From Solwaraspora sp. WMMA2065 (GTDB lineage: Bacteria > Actinomycetota > Actinomycetes > Mycobacteriales > Micromonosporaceae), in assembly GCF_030345075.1 (NCBI RefSeq), contig NZ_CP128361.1, positions 3,658,001 through 3,722,000 of the forward strand: a stretch of DNA of 64,000 bases, read 5' to 3'. The translations under genes were made by a program, and so were the position numbers. Positions 61,686 through 64,000 of the stretch are shown here, in pieces. Under the pieces are notes generated by a model. It saw only the letters and a list, made by a program, of their open reading frames with translations, made no database searches and was not told the DNA's origin. The stretch's first letter is position 1; each line of letters opens with the position of its first letter.

Positions 61686-64000
<2,315 letters not shown>

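Overview
The window is high-GC DNA from an actinomycete, most likely a member of the Micromonosporaceae. The grounds are very high G+C third codon positions, the DUF397/XRE regulator pairs, a tmRNA tag ending ANSKRADFALAA, a B12-riboswitch-controlled class Ia ribonucleotide reductase, and the actinobacterial order prfB-ftsE-ftsX-smpB-ssrA and Rv3235-family gene next to secA. Placement is by family recognition only; no database search was possible.

Region 1 (1-7.1 kb) is a decayed accessory mosaic. It starts with the 3' part of a secreted DNRLRE/FG-GAP repeat protein. Next is a 5'-truncated RHS polymorphic toxin (ricin-like, RHS core, Hint) that is frameshifted inside Hint and ends in a cytidine-deaminase-like toxin domain, followed directly by a SUKH-type immunity gene. 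Then come an IS66-like transposase scrap and remnants of three XRE-type regulators with one DUF397 gene. A second copy of the last ~30 codons of the FG-GAP gene lies 5.1 kb downstream (1816-1933 versus 6922-7042), so the mosaic is bracketed by a ~118-bp direct repeat. A sugar-type O-methyltransferase (7057-7758) follows.

Region 2 (8.8-16.6 kb) is a uptake and catabolism block: a glycine-betaine-type ABC transporter (proVWX), a terminator-like hairpin, then an aldehyde dehydrogenase and two class III aminotransferases with overlapping ends. Region 3 (16.6-20.5 kb, minus strand) is nrdAB behind a cobalamin riboswitch with a visible promoter.

Region 4 (20.6-47.4 kb) is the most unusual part. 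It holds homologues of the three enediyne-cassette accessory proteins UnbL (DUF1702), UnbU (RnfD/NqrB-like membrane protein) and UnbV (CRTAC1/ASPIC), but no enediyne polyketide synthase. With them are a vanadium-dependent haloperoxidase, a UbiB-type kinase, two SnoaL-like proteins, a methyltransferase, a nitroreductase-like protein, a cytochrome P450, two glyoxalase-fold proteins, several beta-propeller/FG-GAP proteins, two paralogous tiny membrane proteins and an AraC regulator. The complete selenocysteine machinery (selA, selB, selD and tRNA-Sec) sits inside it; selA is translationally coupled to the UnbV gene. I see no obvious selenoprotein in the window.

Region 5 (47.7-64 kb) is housekeeping: tRNA-Ala, yqgE, mtnP, tmRNA, smpB, ftsX, ftsE, prfB, a PadR regulator, a Ser/Thr kinase, a membrane protein, pruA, a small HTH protein, an Rv3235-family protein and the 3' part of secA.
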